A stretch of DNA of 43,959 nucleotides from Pseudomonadota bacterium (lineage in GTDB: Bacteria > Pseudomonadota > Alphaproteobacteria > Acetobacterales > Acetobacteraceae): assembly GCA_021801255.1 (NCBI GenBank), contig JAJYYH010000058.1:1-43959 (forward strand), read 5' to 3'. Made by a program: the position numbers and the translations under genes. This document shows positions 18,501 through 27,331 of the stretch, one piece after another. Each line of letters opens with the position of its first letter. Within the stretch, counting starts at the first letter, position 1. The notes under the pieces are model-generated. The model saw only the letters and a program-made list of their open reading frames with translations, searched no databases and was not told the origin of the DNA.

Positions 18501-19002
18501 GGCGGCGGCGCGGCGGCGCCTGCTTGGGCGCGTTCCCGCCCTGGGCTTCGCTGTGGACGAGGATCCTGATCTTCATCTGCGGCGCGATGGCCGGCGTATC
18601 GAGGCGGTGCGGCGCGAGGCGGGCTGGCATGACTTCCTGCTGCCCGCCGCGACGCGGGAGGTGCGCCTCGTCTCTCACGTGGCCGTGCCGGCGGCGGTGC
18701 GGCATTCCCCCGACTGGCGCACACTTGGCGTCCGGATCGATGCGGTATTCCTCAACGAACGTTTTGTCCCGCTCGAAAACCCGATTTTCCGCGCCGGCTT
18801 CCACGGCGTCGAGCGCGTGGGCGATCGCACGTGGCGCTGGAGCGACGGGCACGGCATTCTCGCCTTGCCCCCGAGCCCGACACCGACCGCGCTTCGCCTC
18901 AAAATCGGGGGGAGTTTGCCAGGCTGGCAGCGCAAGCAGGCGGCGCGAAGCGGGCGGCCTGCTTCGCCATTACGCAGGAAACCCTCGCAGCGCGCGTCAT
19001 AA
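15589..19002 (+). CDS. Beta-helical protein with C-terminal Hint domain (paralogue C)
   Basis: 1137 residues. The N-terminal 799 residues are a beta-helical passenger of the same style as paralogue B (repeats such as VINAGTI, VTNAAGGTI, GAVSNAASGTI) but with different sequence. Residues about 700-790 (EDAGARWQIDGTIGVAETITIGQG, then FSGTIGQIAPGDTIDFTSL) form a pre-Hint region shared with B and D. The Hint begins at Cys800, followed by the same post-Hint domain as in B. There is no signal peptide or translocator domain. The ATG at 15589 follows CTGGAG. It starts 47 nt after paralogue B, which suggests a common transcript. A surface or extracellular role is inference from architecture. Confidence 0.8.
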   Translation: MSETISGNTTTSYITLSANATLSVEPGATLTGTGGAAVLAGTLASGVVIENQGVITAPPVSTSVGSGSFGVILGGTGSTLNNAASASIIGYTNGAVLNLGAVVDNAGTILASGTAGGLGLVIVGGALGNSSGALISGYSAGALIGGGSVGGAGTVINAGTLQSTARQSGSLDTTQDSGLALGHGGTVVNNGVITGYKGVGLSDGGVVTNAQGTIQGSSAIYVVGTVGYSHLINTALVDGSHFGINIESSGAASQFISNTNGTIESSGTAAIYAGTAASTITIVNQGLIADTAVTRSGIALGDGGAVTNMSGATITGSDFGVFIDGPQSSGSTHGTIANFGTISVSMGIAVELGIPGLVTNDGVILGGAVAGVVLAAGGTLVNTATIDTGSFGGAGIAMAGNASLTNSAHAVISGGLGVKAGSYAAISNAGNPLGATIINAGTISGVSTGIAAYQGGLVTNAAGGTISINNGLGGLSNPTEAITAGAGREGALTLTNAGLISADVHTGSGVFLNDGGAVSNAASGTIIAYVAGVASSYGSATLSNAGTIEAKGSALFQVQGTATSSIGVDLGASGIVTNAAGGVISGAIGAESGTIINAGTIASSLGNTGTAVAFGNFNADVVIDPGARFIGAVNAYGNTFVTNNTIELASANSIGTISGIGSHYTDFQTITEDAGARWQIDGTIGVAETITIGQGAMLAIGSAVASGVTIDFAAGSGALVLSDPAQFSGTIGQIAPGDTIDFTSLPYQASDQATLASNNALEVINAGAVLAKVQLNPVGQYSGLHFNLLQDGTGSAIVPCFARGTRIRTKRGEIAVEALKVGDQVMVLGGGVRPVRWIGRRRIDLARHPRPETVRPVRILAEAFGPGLPARDLVVSPGHALFVAGALIPAEYLVNGATIIREDVDEVAYFHVELDHHAVLFSENLPSESYLDRGNRAAFENSAGVVALHPDFTAHDGAGACLPLVLAGEKLAAARRRLLGRVPALGFAVDEDPDLHLRRDGRRIEAVRREAGWHDFLLPAATREVRLVSHVAVPAAVRHSPDWRTLGVRIDAVFLNERFVPLENPIFRAGFHGVERVGDRTWRWSDGHGILALPPSPTPTALRLKIGGSLPGWQRKQAARSGRPASPLRRKPSQRAS
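17983..18930 (+). repeat. 948-bp Hint cassette, copy 2 (in paralogue C)
   Basis: Same length and frame as copies 1 and 3. It carries private variants CGCGAGGATGTCGATGAGG (about 18289) and CTGCCGAGCGAAAG (about 18361), but shares with copy 3 the GGCGGCGCCTGCTTGGGCG segment (about 18513) and the GGCATTCTCGCCTTGCCCCC segment (about 18853). Confidence 0.9.
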
Positions 19003-19050
19003 TCGGCTATTGACTTAAAAAATATCCCTCGTTTCCTTGGAGGATAGCTC

Positions 19051-21558
19051 ATGTCGGGAACGTCGCAGACGATTAGCAGCAACACCACGGTCACTTCGCC
19101 GGTTCTTGTCCTATCGGGTGCATCCCTGGTTGTTGATGGCGGCGTAACGCTCGATGCCCCCAGCTCCAACGCCGTCGCGGCGGCAACGTCGAGCACTGTC
19201 ACGAATTCCGGCACGATCATCAGCGCGGGATATTTCGCGGTTCAGGCTCCCGGCCCGCAGGGGGGAACGAATAATCCGCTCAGCACGACGGGAAGTTTCT
19301 CGACCTACCTGACGAATACCGCGCATGCGCTCATTACTGACAACCATCAGTCTGGAGATGGCGTCCTCCTCGATCAAGGACGACAAAGCGCCTTCATCGT
19401 CAATGATGGCACGATCAGTGCTACCGCCCATTACAGCAACGGCGTCTATTTCGGCGGGGTGCTCAACAACCAGGTAAATGGCGTCATCTCCGCGCCGGTT
19501 GGTCTGGCCGTCAAGACCGCGACCTACCCGAGTATTCTTGAAAACAGCGGGACCATCGAGGGCAGCAGCGGGGTCAATATCCGCGCCGGAGGCATCGTCG
19601 AGAATAACGCCTCTGGCACGATCGAGGGCGGCTATGGCTTGGTCCTCGGGGGATGGGGTGGGGTAAATAATCCCAATCAAAACTCTCTTGTAAATTCCGG
19701 AACGATTCTTGGTTCAAATCACTATTATAGTGCCGTTTCCGTCTCCCAGGGAAATTTGACCAATAACCAGGGCGCATTAATCAAGGGCGGAACCGGCGTC
19801 AATTTTCAGGAAAGCTTTGTTAAAACCCAGACCGTGTCCTCCAGCGGCTCACTGGTCACAACCAATACCGCGCTCGATGGCACATTGACCAATGCCGGTG
19901 TGATCACCGGAACCTCGGGCTCCGGCATCTATCTCTCCAACCCACCCGGGGGTTTCGGCCTCACCTACAAAGGGGCGATCGACAATCAGGCCAGCGGGGT
20001 GGTGAGCGGCACCAATTATGGCATTCAGATCAATGGCTCGATCGACACGGTTCTGACCAATGCCGGCACGATTTCGGGCGCCGCGGTGGTCGATTTCGGC
20101 CCCGGCACGGCCTCCCAGACACTGGTCAATTCCGGCTTGATCGAAAGCACCGGCAGCGCCGGGATCGCGATTTTGGTCGGTGGCGGCAGTGTGGATCTCA
20201 ACAATCAGGGCGGCACGCTGGTCGGCCGGATCGTCGTCGATCAGGGCACGGAACTCACCCTCTCCTCGGCGCTCCCGGCCGGGGAAAATATCTATCTCGC
20301 GGGCAGTCTGGCGACAATCGCTCTTGCTGATCCGCAGCAATTCGCCGCCACCATCGATCAGATCGAGCCGAAGGATACCATCGATTTCACCACGATTGCC
20401 TATAATGCGGCCGACCATGTCACGCTGGCGAGCGGCAATGTCCTCGAACTGACCAACTCAACCGGCACGCTGGCGAGCGTCCAGCTCAATCCCTTGACCA
20501 ATTATAGCAATGTGCAGTTTTCCACGAGCAACAGCGGCGGCAACGAGGCCATCGCCGTTCCCTGCTTCGCGCGCGGCACGCGCATTCGTACGCTGCGCGG
20601 CGAGATCGCTGTCGAGGCGCTGGAGGTGGACGATCGGGTGGTGGTGCTGGGCGGGGGCGTGCGGCCGGTGCGCTGGATCGGGCGGCGGCGGATCGATATT
20701 TCCCGCCATCCCCGGCCCGAGACGGTGCGGCCGGTGCGCATCCTCGCCGAGGCCTTCGGCCCTGGCCTGCCGGCGCGCGATCTGGTGGTCTCGCCGGGCC
20801 ACGCGCTGTTCGTCGCGGGCGCGCTGATCCCGGCGGAATATCTCGTCAACGGCGCAACGATTATCCGCGAACATGTCGATCAGGTGGTGTATTTCCACGT
20901 CGAGCTGGATCACCACGCGGTGCTGTTCTCGGAGAATCTACCGACCGAAAGCTACCTTGATCGCGGCAACCGCGCGGCCTTCGAGAACAGCGCGGGGGTG
21001 GTCGAACTGCATCCCGATTTCGCGACGTGCGACGGAGCGGGGGCGTGTCTGCCGCTGGTGCTGGCGGGGGAGAAGCTGGAGGCGGCGCGGCGGCGCCTGC
21101 TTGGGCGCGTTCCCGCCCTGGGCTTCGCTGTGGACGATGACCCTGATCTGCATGTGCGGCTCGATGGCCGGCGTATCGAGGCGGTGCGGCGCGAGGCGGG
21201 CTGGCATGACTTCCTGCTGCCCGCCGCGACGCGGGAGGTGCGCCTCGTCTCTCACGTGGCCGTGCCGGCGGCGGTGCGGCATTCCCCCGACTGGCGCACA
21301 CTTGGCGTCCGGATCGATGCGGTATTCCTCAACGAACGTTTTGTCCCGCTCGAAAGCCCGATTTTCCGCGCTGGCTTTCATGGCATCGAGCGCGCGGGCG
21401 ATCGCGCCTGGCGCTGGAGCGACGGGCACGGCATTCTCGCCTTGCCCCCGAGCCCGACACCGACCGCGCTTCGCCTCAAAATCGGCGAGAGTTTGCCCCA
21501 TTGGCAAAACCCCGCCACGGCGCGTCGCGCGATCAGCCCTCGAACGGGTCGCGCATGA
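19051..21558 (+). CDS. Beta-helical protein with C-terminal Hint domain (paralogue D)
   Basis: 835 residues, the shortest of the four. The passenger (1-504) has the same strand-turn repeats ([37 protein letters not shown]), ends in the pre-Hint region ([19 protein letters not shown]), and meets the Hint at Cys505. The Hint and post-Hint parts match copies B and C nearly residue for residue, with a few changes ([14 protein letters not shown] in place of ALKVGDQVMVLGGG). The ATG at 19051 follows TTGGAGGATAG. Starts 48 nt after paralogue C. Its 3' end overlaps the convergent purA 3' end by 26 nt, so no terminator separates them. Confidence 0.8.
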   Translation: MSGTSQTISSNTTVTSPVLVLSGASLVVDGGVTLDAPSSNAVAAATSSTVTNSGTIISAGYFAVQAPGPQGGTNNPLSTTGSFSTYLTNTAHALITDNHQSGDGVLLDQGRQSAFIVNDGTISATAHYSNGVYFGGVLNNQVNGVISAPVGLAVKTATYPSILENSGTIEGSSGVNIRAGGIVENNASGTIEGGYGLVLGGWGGVNNPNQNSLVNSGTILGSNHYYSAVSVSQGNLTNNQGALIKGGTGVNFQESFVKTQTVSSSGSLVTTNTALDGTLTNAGVITGTSGSGIYLSNPPGGFGLTYKGAIDNQASGVVSGTNYGIQINGSIDTVLTNAGTISGAAVVDFGPGTASQTLVNSGLIESTGSAGIAILVGGGSVDLNNQGGTLVGRIVVDQGTELTLSSALPAGENIYLAGSLATIALADPQQFAATIDQIEPKDTIDFTTIAYNAADHVTLASGNVLELTNSTGTLASVQLNPLTNYSNVQFSTSNSGGNEAIAVPCFARGTRIRTLRGEIAVEALEVDDRVVVLGGGVRPVRWIGRRRIDISRHPRPETVRPVRILAEAFGPGLPARDLVVSPGHALFVAGALIPAEYLVNGATIIREHVDQVVYFHVELDHHAVLFSENLPTESYLDRGNRAAFENSAGVVELHPDFATCDGAGACLPLVLAGEKLEAARRRLLGRVPALGFAVDDDPDLHVRLDGRRIEAVRREAGWHDFLLPAATREVRLVSHVAVPAAVRHSPDWRTLGVRIDAVFLNERFVPLESPIFRAGFHGIERAGDRAWRWSDGHGILALPPSPTPTALRLKIGESLPHWQNPATARRAISPRTGRA
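20560..21507 (+). repeat. 948-bp Hint cassette, copy 3 (in paralogue D)
   Basis: Same length and frame as the other two copies. Mosaic: it agrees with copy 1 at CGCGAACATGTCGATCAGG (about 20866) and CTACCGACCGAAAG (about 20938), with copy 2 over about 21090-21480, and with copy 1 again at the end (GAGAGTTTGCCCCATTGGCA). Confidence 0.9.
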
Positions 21559-22822
21559 GAATGGTGTCGTCGCGTTCGGGGCTGGTCGAAAGCAGCGTCA
21601 CCGGCGCCTCGACCAGTTCCTCGATGCGGCGGACATATTTCACCGCCTGCGCCGGCAGATCGGCCCAGGAGCGCGCGCCCCGCGTCGAACCCGGCCAGCC
21701 CTCCATGGTTTCATAGATGGGCTGGGCCGCGGCTTGCGCCCCGGCGGCGGCGGGCAGGCGATGCAGCGTCTCGGCCCCGATGCGATAGGCGGTGGCGACG
21801 CGGATTTCCGGCAGGCCATCGAGCACGTCGAGCTTGGTCAACGCCAGGCCCTGGATGCCGCCCACCTTCACCGCCTGGCGCACCAAGGTCGCATCGAACC
21901 AGCCGCAGCGCCGCCGCCGCCCGGTGACGGTACCGAATTCGTGCCCCCGATCGCCGAGCAATTGCCCGGTCGCATCGAAAAGCTCGGTCGGGAACGGGCC
22001 GGCACCGACACGGGTGCTGTAGGCCTTGGCGATGCCGAGGACAAAACCGACGGCGCCCGGCCCGATCCCCGAGCCCGAGGCGGCGGTCGCGGCGACCGTG
22101 TTGCTGGACGTGACGAACGGGTAGGTGCCATGATCGACATCGAGCATCACCGCCTGCGCGCCCTCGAACAGGATGCGCTTGCCGGCGCGGCGCGCCTCGT
22201 CGAGCCGCTCCCAGACCGGCTCGGCAAAAGGCAGCAGACGCGGGGCGAGGCCGAGCAGGCTTTCCAGCAGCGCGCTTTTCTCGAAGGTTTCGGCGCCGAG
22301 GCCGGCGAGCAGGGTGTTGTGGTGCAACAGAAGCTCGTCGAGCTTGGCCGCGAGCGTCGCGGGCTCGGCGAGATCGCAGAGCCGGATGGCGCGGCGCGCA
22401 ACCTTGTCTTCGTAGGCCGGACCGATGCCGCGCCCAGTGGTGCCGATCCGGCGCTCCCCACGCGCTGCCTCGCGCGCCCGGTCGAGCGCCGCGTGCAGCG
22501 GCAGGATCAGCGGCGCGTTCTCGGCGATGCGCAGATTATGCGGGCCCACGGCCAGCCCCTGGGCGGAGACGCGGGCCATCTCGGCGAGCAGCGCCAGGGG
22601 ATCGACGACAACGCCGTTGCCGATGATGCCGAGCTTGCCGCGCACCACGCCGCTCGGCAGCAGCGAGAGCTTGTAGGTCTCGCTGCCCACCACCAAGGTA
22701 TGCCCGGCATTGTGTCCGCCCTGAAAGCGCACGACGATATCGGCGCGGCTGGCCAGCCAATCGACCACCTTGCCCTTGCCCTCATCGCCCCACTGGGCGC
22801 CGATTACCGCGACATTGGCCAT
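21533..22822 (-). CDS. purA: Adenylosuccinate synthetase PurA
   Basis: 429 residues, normal family length. Catalyses IMP + aspartate + GTP to adenylosuccinate, the first committed step of AMP synthesis, in the cytosol. The N-terminal [17 protein letters not shown] carries the P-loop-like motif with catalytic Asp13. His41 lies in [19 protein letters not shown], the RILFEGAQA block and the C-terminal [15 protein letters not shown] are as expected. hisZ lies upstream on the same strand with a 192-nt gap full of hairpins. The 3' end overlaps paralogue D by 26 nt. Confidence 0.98.
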   Translation of the reverse strand: MANVAVIGAQWGDEGKGKVVDWLASRADIVVRFQGGHNAGHTLVVGSETYKLSLLPSGVVRGKLGIIGNGVVVDPLALLAEMARVSAQGLAVGPHNLRIAENAPLILPLHAALDRAREAARGERRIGTTGRGIGPAYEDKVARRAIRLCDLAEPATLAAKLDELLLHHNTLLAGLGAETFEKSALLESLLGLAPRLLPFAEPVWERLDEARRAGKRILFEGAQAVMLDVDHGTYPFVTSSNTVAATAASGSGIGPGAVGFVLGIAKAYSTRVGAGPFPTELFDATGQLLGDRGHEFGTVTGRRRRCGWFDATLVRQAVKVGGIQGLALTKLDVLDGLPEIRVATAYRIGAETLHRLPAAAGAQAAAQPIYETMEGWPGSTRGARSWADLPAQAVKYVRRIEELVEAPVTLLSTSPERDDTILMRDPFEG

Positions 22823-22873
22823 TCGTATCTATTTCCTAGGGGCTGTGGAGAAGTTATCTTATCAGAATCAAGG

Positions 22874-22982
22874 CCAGGGCGCTGCCCTGGACCCGCTGGG
22901 GGCAGCGCCCCCAGACCCGCATCATGGGAAGGATTGCAAAGGCTCCGCCTTTGCTGGGGGTCCAGGGGGCAAAGCCCCCTGG
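22874..22982. repeat. Array of four GC-rich hairpins between hisZ and purA
   Basis: Four perfect short dyads in 109 nt: 22874-22890 (7-bp stem, loop GCT), 22897-22913 (7-bp stem, loop AGC), 22937-22953 (7-bp stem, loop TCC) and 22962-22982 (9-bp stem, loop AAA). Each loop is 3 nt, so the whole looks like a mosaic repetitive element of the kind scattered in Acetobacteraceae intergenic DNA. It lies in the hisZ-purA transcript and could also stabilise or terminate it. Confidence 0.7.
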
Positions 22983-23014
22983 TCTTATAGGCGCATTTAT
23001 TTCTCGACACACGC

Positions 23015-24172
23015 CTAGGTCACGGCACGCCGGCCGGCGGCGGAGAGGATTTCGGCGCAGCCGAGCTGGCGCGCCTCGGCGAGCGGCTCGGCCGCGACGA
23101 GGGCGGCAACGGTCGCATAGCCGGCACGCCGCAAGGCTTGTGCCGCTTCCGGATCGGCGTCCGCCGCGACATAGACACGCAAGCGCGGGGCGCGCGGGGC
23201 CGCGGCGCGCAGGACGGCGTCGGGATAGAGGGTGATGCCGGAAGCGGGTTCGCTCTCGCCGCAGAGGTAGCGCCCGCCGCGGCCCAGTTCCTCGTGTCGG
23301 CCAGGGGCGAAAACCGTCATGCAGACCCCCCTGTGATAGCGATAGCCGCGAAACTCGACGGGATCGACGGTGAGGCTGAGCCCCGCCAAGCCAAGCCCTG
23401 GCGCGCGCGCCGTGATCGCCGCGACACTCGCCTCCAGCCGCTCGGCCTGGGCCCGCGCGGGGGGCGGCAGGGCGGCGGCGCGGAGAGCCGCGAGGGCGCG
23501 CGGCGCCGCGCCCGCGGCGAGCAGCAACTCGGTAAGCGTTGCGGCAAGCGGCCCGGCGAGCGCGCGCACGGCGGCGGCGTCCTTGCGATCAAGGGCGCGG
23601 CCGAGCGCGGCGCGCGTGGCGGGAGAAAAGTCCGCTGCGTCGAGCAGCGCCGGGATCAGCGGCGGCGCGGTGAGATCGAAGCTGAACCGCGTGAGCCCGA
23701 CGGCGGCCAGCGCCTCGGCGGCCACCAGCACCAGCTCGGCATCGGCTTCCGGGCAGTCGGCGCCGATCAGCTCGATGCCGGCCTGGGCGATCTGGCGGTC
23801 GGGCGCGAGCTGGCTTGCCCGCACCCGCAGGCATTGCCCGGCATAGGAAAGCCGGAGCGGGCGTGGCGCATCGGCGAGCCGGGTGGTGGCGATGCGCGCG
23901 ATCTGCGGCGTCGTATCGGAGCGCAGCGCCATCATGCGGTGGCTGTCGGGGTCCATGAGGCGAAACGTCTGATCGGCGACCGCGCCGCCGGTGCCGGCGA
24001 GCAGACTGTCCTCGAATTCCAGCAGGGGCGGTTTGACGCGCTGATAGCCATGCGCCGCGAAGACCGCCATCAGCGCCTCGACCGCCGCGGCCTCGGTCTC
24101 GGCCTCGGGCGGCAGCACGTCGCGCAGCCCGGCCGGGAGTAGCGCCAAATTCGGGGGCGGATCATCGGTCAT
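23015..24172 (-). CDS. hisZ: ATP phosphoribosyltransferase regulatory subunit HisZ
   Basis: 385 residues from the ATG at 24172 (MTDDPPPNLALLPAGLRDVLPP). HisZ is a histidyl-tRNA-synthetase-like protein with no synthetase role. It binds the short form of HisG and gives histidine feedback control at step one of histidine synthesis. Seen: PAGLRDVLPPEAETE, FEDSLLAGTGG, QTFRLMDPDSHRMMALRSDTTPQIAR (motif 2 region), and GIELIGAD. The C-terminal anticodon-binding domain of true HisRS is absent, and the length matches HisZ. The partner hisG is not in the window. A longer in-frame start exists upstream, but that extension is arginine-rich and unlike the family. The hisZ-purA neighbourhood is, from memory, common in alphaproteobacteria. 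Confidence 0.88.
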   Translation of the reverse strand: MTDDPPPNLALLPAGLRDVLPPEAETEAAAVEALMAVFAAHGYQRVKPPLLEFEDSLLAGTGGAVADQTFRLMDPDSHRMMALRSDTTPQIARIATTRLADAPRPLRLSYAGQCLRVRASQLAPDRQIAQAGIELIGADCPEADAELVLVAAEALAAVGLTRFSFDLTAPPLIPALLDAADFSPATRAALGRALDRKDAAAVRALAGPLAATLTELLLAAGAAPRALAALRAAALPPPARAQAERLEASVAAITARAPGLGLAGLSLTVDPVEFRGYRYHRGVCMTVFAPGRHEELGRGGRYLCGESEPASGITLYPDAVLRAAAPRAPRLRVYVAADADPEAAQALRRAGYATVAALVAAEPLAEARQLGCAEILSAAGRRAVT

Positions 24173-24361
24173 GCGGCGGCGGGCTATAGCACCGGCTCGA
24201 TGGGTGCGGAAGCCGGGACTTCGGAAGCGCCTGGGCGCGAACGTGGCCTTGACTCCGCGCGCGGTTTTCCCGATACCGCGAGCCCATAGGTGGCGCCCTG
24301 GTGCGCCTTTCTGCCATGGCGATTTGGCCGATGGCAGGTTTCCTCCGTTCGAAAGCCCCTG

Positions 24362-25996
24362 GTGTCCGAGATTTTTTCCCAATCCGAGATCGCTCCCTTG
24401 GCCGAGACGCAGGCGCCGGAGCCCGCGATCGCCGCCGTACCCGAGCTATCGGCCTTCGCGGCACTCGGCCTGTCCGAGCCGGTACTCCGCGCCATCGCCG
24501 AAATGGGCTATACCCAGCCGACGCCGATCCAGGCGCAGGCCATCCCGACGGTGCTGATGGGGCGCGACGTGCTCGGCTGCGCCCAGACCGGCACCGGCAA
24601 GACCGCCGGCTTCACCCTGCCGATGCTCGATATCCTCGCCGGCTCGCGCGCCCGCGCCCGCATGCCGCGCAGCCTGATCCTCGAACCGACCCGCGAGCTG
24701 GCGCTGCAGGTTGCCGAGAATTTCATCCTCTATGGCAAGTATCTCAAGCTCAACCACGTCCTCATCATCGGCGGCGAGAGCATGGCGGACCAGCGCGACG
24801 CCCTGATGCGCGGCGTCGATGTGCTGATCGCAACGCCGGGCCGGCTGATCGATATTTTCGAGCGCGGCGGCATTCTGCTCACCGATACCCGTCTGCTGGT
24901 GATCGACGAGGCCGACCGCATGCTTGATATGGGGTTCATCCCCGATATCGAGCGTATCGTCGGTCTGCTGCCGCAAAACCGCCAGACGCTGTTCTTCAGC
25001 GCCACCATGGCGCCCGAGATCCGTCGCCTCGCCGATGCTTTTTTGCAGAACCCAAAGGAGATCACAGTCGCGCCGCCGGCCTCGGTCGCGACCACCATTA
25101 CCGCCGGCCTCGCCCTCGTCGCCGAGCATGACAAGCGCGAGGCGCTGCGCCGGCTGATCCGCAAGGAAGACGTGCAGAACGCGTTGATTTTCTGCAACCG
25201 CAAGCGCGACGTCGATATTCTCTATCGCTCGCTGGAGCGGCACCATTTTAGCGTCGGCGCGCTGCATGGCGACATGGCGCAATCGGTACGCTTCGCAACG
25301 TTGGAGAAATTCAGGGCCGGCGAGATCCGCCTTCTGGTGTGCAGCGATGTCGCGGCGCGCGGACTTGACATCGGCGGCCTCTCGCATGTGTTCAATTTCG
25401 ACGTCCCGGTGCATGCCGAGGATTATGTCCACCGTATCGGCCGCACCGGGCGGGCGGGGCGCGAGGGTCGCGCCTTCATGATCGCCGAACCCGAGGACCG
25501 GCTGATGGTCGAGGCGATCGAGAAGCTGACCGGCGCACCGATCCCGCGCATCACCGTCGAGGGGCTCGATCCGGTCGGTTGGGCGGCGGAGAGCGGCCGG
25601 CGCGGCCGCCGCGGCGGTCGCAAGCCCGCCGCCGCGCCGCCCCGCGCCCGCGGCGCACCATCCTCTGGCGCCCCATCCCCTGGCGCCCCATCCCTTGGCG
25701 CGCCCTCGGAGCGGCGTGCCAGGCCAGTGGCGCGCGCCCGAAGCGAGGGGGGGCGGAGCGAGGGGAACCGCAAGTCCGCCGCGCCACCAACACCCTCGCA
25801 GGCGGCCGCCCCGTCCGGGCGGGCCGATGTCGCGCGCGGCCGGGGCCGCGAGGCGCGTCCGGAAGCGGAAGGCCCGGCCCCGCGCGGCTTCGGCACCGAT
25901 ATCCCGGCCTTCATGCTGCTGCCGACCCGCGTCAGCCATCCCCGCGCCGCAACCATGACGCCGGAACCGGCGTCGGAGGAGGATCTGGAGCCATGA
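24362..25996 (+). CDS. DEAD-box RNA helicase, RhlE-like
   Basis: 544 residues from a GTG at 24362 ([13 protein letters not shown]); an ATG at 24290 would add 24 unlike residues. Motifs in order: Q motif GYTQPTPIQ, Walker A AQTGTGKT (74-81), [16 protein letters not shown] (182-185), SAT (213-215), [18 protein letters not shown] and [11 protein letters not shown]. The tail (about 430-544) is basic and low-complexity, with RGRRGGRK, proline/alanine runs and a short internal repeat GAPS-x-GAPS, typical of RNA-binding extensions. Role: ATP-dependent remodelling of RNA, ribosome assembly or RNA decay. Its stop overlaps the next gene's start (ATGA), an unusual pairing. Confidence 0.93.
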   Translation: MSEIFSQSEIAPLAETQAPEPAIAAVPELSAFAALGLSEPVLRAIAEMGYTQPTPIQAQAIPTVLMGRDVLGCAQTGTGKTAGFTLPMLDILAGSRARARMPRSLILEPTRELALQVAENFILYGKYLKLNHVLIIGGESMADQRDALMRGVDVLIATPGRLIDIFERGGILLTDTRLLVIDEADRMLDMGFIPDIERIVGLLPQNRQTLFFSATMAPEIRRLADAFLQNPKEITVAPPASVATTITAGLALVAEHDKREALRRLIRKEDVQNALIFCNRKRDVDILYRSLERHHFSVGALHGDMAQSVRFATLEKFRAGEIRLLVCSDVAARGLDIGGLSHVFNFDVPVHAEDYVHRIGRTGRAGREGRAFMIAEPEDRLMVEAIEKLTGAPIPRITVEGLDPVGWAAESGRRGRRGGRKPAAAPPRARGAPSSGAPSPGAPSLGAPSERRARPVARARSEGGRSEGNRKSAAPPTPSQAAAPSGRADVARGRGREARPEAEGPAPRGFGTDIPAFMLLPTRVSHPRAATMTPEPASEEDLEP

Positions 25997-27207
25997 ACGT
26001 TGTCGCCTCTCCGTCGGCCAAAAAGGGCAAGTTCGCCGCGTTCCAATGGGATGACGCGCTGGCGCTCGATGCCCAGCTCGCCGAGGATGAGCGTGCCATT
26101 CGCGACGCCGCGCACGCCTATTGCCAGGAAAAACTTTCCCCCCGCGTGCTCGAAGCCAATCGCCACGAGCGCTTCGATCGCGCGATCATGAACGAAATGG
26201 GGGAGATGGGATTTCTCGGCGCGACACTCGAGGGCTATGGCTGCGCTGGGGTCAATTACGTCTCCTATGGCCTCATCGCGCGCGAGGTCGAGCGCGTTGA
26301 TTCGGGCTATCGCAGCGCCTTCTCGGTGCAATCCTCGCTGGTGATGTATCCGATCCATGCATTTGGCTCGGAAGCCCAGCGGGAAAAATACCTGCCCAAA
26401 CTGCGCACGGGCGAATTTGTCGGGTGTTTTGGTCTGACCGAGCCGGATGCCGGCTCCGATCCTGGGGCGATGCGCACCCGGGCAAAAGCGGTCGCGGGCG
26501 GCTTTTTGCTGTCGGGGACGAAAACCTGGATCACCAATGCGCCGATCGCCGATGTCTTTGTCGTCTGGGCCAAGGATGACGCGGGGGATATCCGGGGTTT
26601 TATCCTCGAGCGCGGCATGAAGGGGCTCACCGCGCCCAAGATCGAGGGCAAGTTCAGCCTGCGCGCCTCGGCGACCGGCATGATCATGATGCAGGACGTG
26701 CTGGTGCCGGCGGAAAACATGCTGCCCGGTGTCAAGGGGCTGCGCGGGCCGTTCTCCTGCCTCAACAACGCCCGCTACGGCATCAGTTGGGGCGCGCTTG
26801 GCGCCGCCGAGTTCTGCTGGCACGCGGCGCGCGATTACACCCTCAACCGCATGATGTTCGGCCGCCCGCTCGCCGCGACCCAGCTCATCCAGAAAAAACT
26901 CGCCGATATGCAGACCGAGATCACCATCGCGCTGCAATCGGTGCTGCGCCTCGGCCGCCTTCTCGATGAAGGCCACGCCGCGCCCGAGATGATCAGCCTC
27001 TGCAAGCGCAATTCCTGCGGCAAGGCGCTGGACATCGCGCGGGTCGCGCGTGACATGCACGGCGGCAACGGCATCGCCGATGAATATCACGTGATCCGCC
27101 ATGTGATGAACCTCGAAGCCGTGAACACCTATGAGGGCACGCATGATGTCCATGCTCTCATCCTCGGCCGCGCCCAGACCGGGATCTCGGCCTTTGGCGC
27201 GCCATAG
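25993..27207 (+). CDS. gcdH: Glutaryl-CoA dehydrogenase (acyl-CoA dehydrogenase family)
   Basis: 404 residues from the ATG at 25993, normal for GcdH. Oxidises and decarboxylates glutaryl-CoA to crotonyl-CoA in lysine, hydroxylysine, tryptophan and benzoate breakdown; FAD enzyme, electrons go to ETF. Seen: [34 protein letters not shown] (FAD binding, residues 145-158), [36 protein letters not shown], and the catalytic base Glu381 in [20 protein letters not shown]. These favour GcdH over short- or medium-chain enzymes. EtfAB and a 3-hydroxybutyryl-CoA dehydrogenase lie about 8 kb downstream and could process its electrons and product. Confidence 0.93.
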   Translation: MNVVASPSAKKGKFAAFQWDDALALDAQLAEDERAIRDAAHAYCQEKLSPRVLEANRHERFDRAIMNEMGEMGFLGATLEGYGCAGVNYVSYGLIAREVERVDSGYRSAFSVQSSLVMYPIHAFGSEAQREKYLPKLRTGEFVGCFGLTEPDAGSDPGAMRTRAKAVAGGFLLSGTKTWITNAPIADVFVVWAKDDAGDIRGFILERGMKGLTAPKIEGKFSLRASATGMIMMQDVLVPAENMLPGVKGLRGPFSCLNNARYGISWGALGAAEFCWHAARDYTLNRMMFGRPLAATQLIQKKLADMQTEITIALQSVLRLGRLLDEGHAAPEMISLCKRNSCGKALDIARVARDMHGGNGIADEYHVIRHVMNLEAVNTYEGTHDVHALILGRAQTGISAFGAP

Positions 27208-27331
27208 CCAGAGACTGCCATAGCCCATAGCACAGGCTGGCGTGATGGCGGACAGGAAGCGGCGCGAGCGTTAAGACTTTCTTTGCCAGGCCCGCTCTAG
27301 GCATAGACTAGGAAATTGCCCGGAGCGAGCG

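Noticed and set aside
22874-22982. CRISPR-like array
   Set aside because: The four hairpins have different sequences and no constant repeat with unique spacers.
20873-22990. Plus-strand open frame of 705 codons through the end of paralogue D and purA
   Set aside because: It reads the Hint cassette in the wrong frame and then the antisense of purA.
25423-27228. Antisense open frame of 601 codons opposite gcdH
   Set aside because: The plus strand encodes a complete, motif-verified dehydrogenase; the antisense reading is a composition artefact of GC-rich codon usage with no recognisable domain.
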